A stretch of DNA of 64,000 nt from Geomicrobium halophilum (GTDB taxonomy: Bacteria; Bacillota; Bacilli; Bacillales; Marinococcaceae), in contig NZ_JACHHJ010000007.1 in assembly GCF_014207655.1 (NCBI RefSeq), positions 1-64,000 on the forward strand, written 5' to 3'. Positions within the stretch are counted from its first letter, which is position 1. Each line of letters starts with the position of its first letter. The notes under the pieces are model-generated. The model worked only from the letters and a program-made list of their open reading frames with translations, searched no databases and was not told the DNA's origin. Positions 59,797 through 64,000 of the stretch are shown here, in pieces. Made by a program: the position numbers and the translations under genes.

Positions 59797-60234
59797 ATGC
59801 GGACGACATACATGGCGAAAGCAGATGAAATTGAACGCAAATGGTACGTCATCGATGCTGAAGGAAAACGTCTCGGACGTCTTGCAAGCGAAGTCGCTGC
59901 GATTTTGCGTGGAAAATATAAACCAGAATTCACGCCACACGTGGATACAGGTGATCATGTCATTATCATTAATGCAGAGAAGGTTGAACTCACCGGTAAG
60001 AAGTGGACGGATAAATTATATTACCGTCACAGCGGATATAAAGGCGGCCTGAAAGCAACAAGAGCGATTGATATGAACAAAAACAAGCCAGTGAAAATGG
60101 TTGAGCTTGCCATACAAGGTATGCTTCCGAAAAATGCACTTGGCCGCAAAACCATCAAGAAATTACACGTATATGAAGGCCCAGAACACAAACACGAAGC
60201 ACAAAAACCAGAAGCTTATGAGCTTCGCGGATAA
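59797..60234 (+). CDS. rplM: 50S ribosomal protein L13
   Basis: L13 is an early assembly protein. The 145-aa protein begins [20 protein letters not shown], has [20 protein letters not shown] and the signature [32 protein letters not shown] precedes the ATG. The first of the L13-S9 pair. Confidence 0.97.
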   Translation: MRTTYMAKADEIERKWYVIDAEGKRLGRLASEVAAILRGKYKPEFTPHVDTGDHVIIINAEKVELTGKKWTDKLYYRHSGYKGGLKATRAIDMNKNKPVKMVELAIQGMLPKNALGRKTIKKLHVYEGPEHKHEAQKPEAYELRG

Positions 60235-60252
60235 ATAAAAGGAGGGTTTGAA

Positions 60253-60645
60253 TTGGCTTCATTGCAATATTACGGAACGGGTCGACGTAAAAACTCTGTT
60301 GCCCGTGTATTCCTTTCCCCAGGGAATGGCAAAGTAACGATCAATAAGCGAGACATCGATGACTACTTCAATTACGAAACACTCAAAACAGTCGTCAAGG
60401 AGCCACTTGCTGAAACTGGAACGGAAGGTCAATATGACTTGAAGATCACCACACATGGTGGCGGTTATACAGGACAAGCTGGCGCAATTCAACTAGGTGT
60501 TGCCCGTGCTTTACTTGAAGTAGATCCTGAATATCGTAAAGTGCTTAAAGACAACGGCTATCTTACACGCGACTCCAGAATGAAAGAGCGTAAGAAATAC
60601 GGTCTTAAGTCTGCACGCCGTGCACCACAATTCTCGAAGCGTTAA
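60253..60645 (+). CDS. rpsI: 30S ribosomal protein S9
   Basis: S9 reaches P-site tRNA with its C-terminal tail. The 130-aa protein starts with [23 protein letters not shown], has the signature [19 protein letters not shown] and ends [21 protein letters not shown] precedes it. Confidence 0.97.
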   Translation: MASLQYYGTGRRKNSVARVFLSPGNGKVTINKRDIDDYFNYETLKTVVKEPLAETGTEGQYDLKITTHGGGYTGQAGAIQLGVARALLEVDPEYRKVLKDNGYLTRDSRMKERKKYGLKSARRAPQFSKR

Positions 60646-60670
60646 GAAAGCTTTTCACATCAAAGGGTTT

Positions 60671-60706
60671 GCCCTCTTTGCTCTTATGGAGCAGGGAGGG
60701 CTTTTT
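60671..60706 (+). terminator. Terminator after rpsI
   Basis: GCCCTC and GCTC pair with GAGC and GAGGGC around TTATG, followed by five T. Confidence 0.9.
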
Positions 60707-61324
60707 GTTTGGTATTAAGGAAAATATGGCATCTCAATAAAAAGGGGCATGAGTAATGAAAAAACGTCATTTTCAACACTGTCCATCGAAAAATAGAGAT
60801 AGGTGTAAAAAAGAATCATTTTAAAATGTATTTTGCACCCATGGTATGAAATCCACCTTGGTGGAATAAATACAACTTTATCGGCCAACCTAAGTTCTGT
60901 CTCGCCTCTAGTGTTTGCGTAGAGTCAAGGAAATATTAATTTTTTGGAGATTTTGCGTGTGTTATGCCTCTCCTGCTGTTTCCAACATCGATACTTTTAT
61001 TTAAATCAGGAATTTTTAGCTTTTCATTATTGGAGCCTCAACCCAAGAAGAGCTTCTGCTCTGAAGGCTGAAAAATGATCCAGTTGGAGTTTCAGCTTTT
61101 GAGTTGTTCAAATGATTTGTCCATGGAGCCTTACCTCATGATGAATTCGTGAGAAGTCCTTTTGAACATATGGGGCATTGTATCAAGCAACGTATGACAA
61201 ACATAGAACGAAATTGCAGCGGATCATTGGCGTGGCGCTGTTGACGATCTTTTCCTTCTTCGTCCTTCCTTTCCCAGACATGATTCTTGTCCTTTCACTC
61301 ATACTAATCATGAGGGGGGCAAGC
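60707..61324 (+). other. Long gap before the DUF2521 gene, no clear gene
   Basis: About 620 nt with no supported gene. A 22-codon ORF at 60756 has no good context. From 61178 a frame is open into the DUF2521 gene and would add a hydrophobic segment (IIGVALLTIFSFFVLPFPDM), but homologues lack it. AGTCCTTTTGAACATATG (61154-61171) resembles the right end of the dispersed repeats and may be a decayed copy. B. subtilis has a methyltransferase gene (ybaJ) here, which is missing. Confidence 0.45.
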
Positions 61325-61741
61325 ATGGGGTCTGTCGTTTCTTTTCAAGAGCATAAGCGTTTGAAGGACTGGGAAGTGGAGAAGAAGTTACTGCACACAT
61401 TGAGTATGGAAGACATGGTTTATGCTTCCGAGAAATACCTTGTCCCTGTATGTGATTCCTTTCAGTTTCGGCACTCGTTTTTGGAAGAAATTTGTATGGA
61501 TGTAGCCATTGAAACGTTTTTAACTGCGGCAAAAAAAGGAATGTCGTCAGCAGAGCCATCCAGCATGGATGAAGATCATCTTAAACAGAGAACAAATGAG
61601 CTTGAAATTTTTATTAACGATTGGATTCAGGAGGAGAATTTGGATCGTAATAAAATTGCAAGCGGTGCCGAAGCTTATGTGCAACACTGGTGGCAAACAG
61701 GTTTCAAAACCGGTAAAAATCGCGCACGACTTCGACTTTGA
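61325..61741 (+). CDS. DUF2521 family protein (YbaK-like)
   Basis: A 138-aa protein of unknown function conserved in Bacillaceae next to cwlD. VVSFQEHKRLKDWEVEKKLL at the start and AYVQHWWQTGFKTGKNRARL at the end match B. subtilis YbaK. ATG 61325 is seven nt after GAGGGGGG and matches the homologue start; a TTG at 61178 would give 187 aa with an N-terminal membrane helix. Confidence 0.85.
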   Translation: MGSVVSFQEHKRLKDWEVEKKLLHTLSMEDMVYASEKYLVPVCDSFQFRHSFLEEICMDVAIETFLTAAKKGMSSAEPSSMDEDHLKQRTNELEIFINDWIQEENLDRNKIASGAEAYVQHWWQTGFKTGKNRARLRL

Positions 61742-61804
61742 GACGGGCATACACCCGTCCTTTTTTTCATATTATGGACTATCCCTCGGTAAAGGATGTT
61801 ACGT

Positions 61805-62512
61805 ATGAAGAAAAAATTCTGGCTTATCTCTCCACTGATTGCATTCCTTTTCGTTATCGTGATGTATAGTATTTTTTCCACTGATTGGACGGAAAATACA
61901 AGCGGTCTCAATTTGCCGTTAAGTGGCCAGGTGATTGTCATCGACCCCGGTCATGGCGGAGTGGATGGCGGTTCAAGCTCCAAAGAGGGTCTCATGGAAG
62001 ATGAAGTGGCGTTGGATATTGCCTTTAAGCTTAGGGATTACTTACAATCAGCTGGTGCACTTGTTTTGATGATAAGAGAAGAAGATACTGATTTAGCAGC
62101 CCCTTCCACAGAGGGATTACGGAATCGAAAGGTAGAAGATTTGCAAAAACGTGTACAAATGATTAATGATTCAGGCAGCGATTTTTTTATCAGTTTGCAC
62201 CTCAATGCGGGCCCTTCTACAAGTTGGCGCGGTGCTCAAACGTTTTATAACCCAAGCTTTAGTGAAAGCCAAGTAATGGCAGAGGTCGTTCAGGGAGAAA
62301 TGACTCGCCAGTTAGAAAATACGAACCGCAAGGCAGCAGGAGTGAACAATATTTATATGCTTGATCATACAGAAATTCCCGGTTTATTAATTGAAGCGGG
62401 TTTCCTTTCGAATCCCGAGGAAGCAAGGAACTTCCAAGATGAACAATATTTGGATCGAATGGCTGCCTCCATATACCAAGGGTTGGTACGATATCATGAT
62501 TCGGAAGAATAA
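61805..62512 (+). CDS. cwlD: N-acetylmuramoyl-L-alanine amidase CwlD
   Basis: CwlD cleaves peptide side chains during spore cortex synthesis, producing muramic-delta-lactam with PdaA. The 235-aa Amidase_3 protein has an N-terminal signal or anchor helix (7-25), VIVIDPGHGGVDGG (zinc histidine H50), FISLHLNAG (second histidine) and LIEAGFLSNPEE with the catalytic glutamate. ATG 61805 follows AAAGGA; the ATG at 61796 overlaps that site. Confidence 0.95.
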   Translation: MKKKFWLISPLIAFLFVIVMYSIFSTDWTENTSGLNLPLSGQVIVIDPGHGGVDGGSSSKEGLMEDEVALDIAFKLRDYLQSAGALVLMIREEDTDLAAPSTEGLRNRKVEDLQKRVQMINDSGSDFFISLHLNAGPSTSWRGAQTFYNPSFSESQVMAEVVQGEMTRQLENTNRKAAGVNNIYMLDHTEIPGLLIEAGFLSNPEEARNFQDEQYLDRMAASIYQGLVRYHDSEE

Positions 62513-62550
62513 ATTTGCAATCATATCAATTAAATCCTATTCTTGAGGTG

Positions 62551-62559
62551 TGATATAAT
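62551..62559 (+). promoter_or_regulatory. Extended -10 promoter of salA
   Basis: TG-A-TATAAT is an extended -10 box with no good -35 at the usual spacing, 38 nt before the salA start. Confidence 0.6.
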
Positions 62560-62596
62560 ATAGACAGATTGATATCAGCCTTAAAGGAAGGTGTTA

Positions 62597-63673
62597 ATGT
62601 TGTTACAGGAGCAAGACATTATTGAGGTTCTGAAACCTATTCAGGATCCCGATGTGAAAAAAAGCATCGTGGAAATCGGCGGGGTCCGGGAGATTAACAT
62701 AAAAGATGATGGCAGCGTGAGCTTGAAAATTGCTTTGGCCCAGACTGGAACCGGCGGGCAAATGAAAGTGCAGCAAGATATCGTTGCGGTTGTCAAGGAG
62801 GCGGGGGCTGAAAGCGTAGGTCTTCGTTTTGAGCAATTATCACAAGAGGAAATGGATCAGCATATCGATCCGGGGCAACAAAAAGAAGATGCGGGACTCT
62901 TAGATGAAAATAACGACGTGAACTTTATAGCTGTTGCAAGTGGTAAAGGCGGCGTTGGAAAGTCAACAGTATCTGTAAATCTCGCTGTTGCACTTGCCCG
63001 TGAAGGGAAGAATGTAGGAATTATTGATGCTGACATTTATGGTTTCAGTGTTCCGGATATGATGGGGATTGAAACTCGTCCAACGGTTAAAGGAGATAAA
63101 ATATATCCAGTCGAGCGTTATGGGGTCAAAGTGATTTCCATGGGCTTTTTCGTAGAGGATAATGCTCCCGTCATTTGGCGTGGCCCTATGCTCGGAAAAA
63201 TGCTTACGAACTTTTTTAAAGAAGTAGAGTGGGGTGATCTCGATTACCTTATCTTGGACTTGCCGCCTGGCACTGGGGACGTGGCCCTTGACGTACATTC
63301 AATGCTGCCTGAATCTGATGAAATTATCGTTACCACGCCACACGCAACAGCTGCATTTGTAGCTGCACGTGCGGGGGCAATGGCGATTAAAAGTAACCAC
63401 CGCGTCCTTGGTGTTATTGAAAACATGGCATATTACGAGAGCCAATCAGGTGAAAAAGAGTATGTATTTGGACAAGGCGGGGGCGAACGATTAAGCGAAG
63501 AGCTTAAGACTGAATTGCTCGGTCAAGTGCCGCTGGGTCAACCGACGATCGATGATGACGATTTTGCTCCCTCGGTTTATGAAAGAGAACATCCGATCGG
63601 AAAAATTTATGAAAATATTGCTAGCCGTGTCATTGAACAGAAAGAGCAAAGAATTAAATCTCCATTTGAATAA
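62597..63673 (+). CDS. salA: Mrp/ApbC-family ATPase SalA
   Basis: A 358-aa ParA/Mrp-type P-loop ATPase. Residues 1-95 are a MIP18/DUF59-like domain; the deviant Walker A GKGGVGKS is at 116-123, with LILDLPPGTGDVALD and VIENMAYYE later. Bacillus SalA regulates scoC and protease genes, while Mrp homologues carry Fe-S clusters; the CxxC cluster motif is not seen here. AAAGGAAG fits ATG 62597 rather than GTG 62591. It faces gerD, as in B. subtilis. Confidence 0.93.
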   Translation: MLLQEQDIIEVLKPIQDPDVKKSIVEIGGVREINIKDDGSVSLKIALAQTGTGGQMKVQQDIVAVVKEAGAESVGLRFEQLSQEEMDQHIDPGQQKEDAGLLDENNDVNFIAVASGKGGVGKSTVSVNLAVALAREGKNVGIIDADIYGFSVPDMMGIETRPTVKGDKIYPVERYGVKVISMGFFVEDNAPVIWRGPMLGKMLTNFFKEVEWGDLDYLILDLPPGTGDVALDVHSMLPESDEIIVTTPHATAAFVAARAGAMAIKSNHRVLGVIENMAYYESQSGEKEYVFGQGGGERLSEELKTELLGQVPLGQPTIDDDDFAPSVYEREHPIGKIYENIASRVIEQKEQRIKSPFE

Positions 63674-63680
63674 TACAATG

Positions 63681-63711
63681 AAGGTGAGGCCTTTTGATTA
63701 GGCCTCACCTT
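63681..63711. terminator. Bidirectional terminator between salA and gerD
   Basis: AAGGTGAGGCC/GGCCTCACCTT, a perfect 11-bp stem with loop TTTTGATTA. TTTTC follows on the plus strand, and the converging genes both end here. On the minus strand CATTGTATT follows, so termination of gerD may be weaker. Confidence 0.85.
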
Positions 63712-63716
63712 TTCAT

Positions 63717-64000
63717 TTAAGGGCCTCCATTTCCGCCGCCGGCGTTTTCTTGACCTCCCTGTTGATCCCCGCTTTCACTGTCTTCTTGGTTGCCGCTATC
63801 TTCCTGAGAACCGCCACCTTCTTGTTGTTGCTGCTCGATTAAATCGGAAAGTTTCGATTGAAAGCTTGGATTATCAAAAGCTTCTTCAATGGCCGTTTGC
63901 ATCTCTTCTCGATATGTTGAGCTGCTAAATAATTGTAAATTCGCTTGCTGCATTTTCGGATCCTGCATAATTCCCATCATCATGTCTTGATATTCCGGGT
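63717..64000 (-). CDS. gerD: Spore germination protein GerD (C-terminal part)
   Basis: GerD is a lipoprotein that clusters nutrient germinant receptors in the spore inner membrane. The window holds the last 93 or so residues; the frame is open to the edge (PEYQDMMMGIMQDPKMQQAN), so the ATG at 63983 is internal. PEYQ..M..IM.DP.MQ and REEMQTAIEEAFDNPSFQSK match GerD. The tail is Q/E/G-rich, as in the family. Opposite strand to salA. Confidence 0.9.
   Translation of the reverse strand, partial: PEYQDMMMGIMQDPKMQQANLQLFSSSTYREEMQTAIEEAFDNPSFQSKLSDLIEQQQQEGGGSQEDSGNQEDSESGDQQGGQENAGGGNGGP

Noticed and set aside
60756-60824. 22-codon ORF starting MKKRHF
   Set aside because: Weak ribosome site, no similarity and no neighbour support.

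Overview
This window is a housekeeping segment from a low-to-moderate GC, endospore-forming member of the Bacillaceae (Firmicutes). Gene order follows the Bacillus subtilis origin-proximal region from ctsR to gerD. The sporulation-linked genes sigH, disA, cwlD and gerD, the McsA/McsB/ClpC stress module and the zinc-type S14 protein support this. The species cannot be named from the sequence alone.

Layout. 1-335: 3' end of a 16S rRNA, tRNA-Ile, tRNA-Ala, then a terminator; no 23S or 5S follows. 432-8962: ctsR-mcsA-mcsB-clpC behind a CtsR operator, then radA, disA and a PIN/TRAM membrane protein. 9311-16265: ispD-ispF-gltX, a cysteine T-box, cysE-cysS-mrnC-rlmB-rae1. 16336-21407: sigH, secE-nusG, rplK-rplA, the L10 leader, rplJ-rplL and a methyltransferase. 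21854-33973: rpoB-rpoC, rpsL-rpsG-fusA-tuf. 34039-40900: an accessory island between tuf and rpsJ. It holds an aldo-keto reductase bracketed by inverted copies of a short repeat, then a LevR-type sigma-54 activator and the PTS operon it probably controls. 41231-56252: S10, spc and alpha ribosomal operons with secY, adk, map, infA and rpoA. 56387-60645: EcfA1-EcfA2-EcfT, truA, rplM-rpsI. 61325-64000: DUF2521 gene, cwlD, salA and the 3' part of gerD on the minus strand.

Most genes are ordinary and strongly conserved. The interest lies between them. A family of short repeats with inverted GTGTTCAAAAAG-like ends occurs at least five times, also inside the rpoB leader and between rpoB and rpoC. 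Several intergenic regions fold into strong nested hairpins (rplK-rplA, rplB-rpsS, the rpsL leader, the S10 leader), which suggests RNA-level control of ribosomal protein synthesis. A textbook -24/-12 promoter sits beside a regulator carrying the GAFTGA motif and drives a PTS operon that starts with an unrecognised small membrane protein and has no hydrolase. rpmG (between sigH and secE) and the L7Ae-like gene (between rpoC and rpsL) are missing from their usual places. I saw no CRISPR array, prophage, transposase or defence locus.
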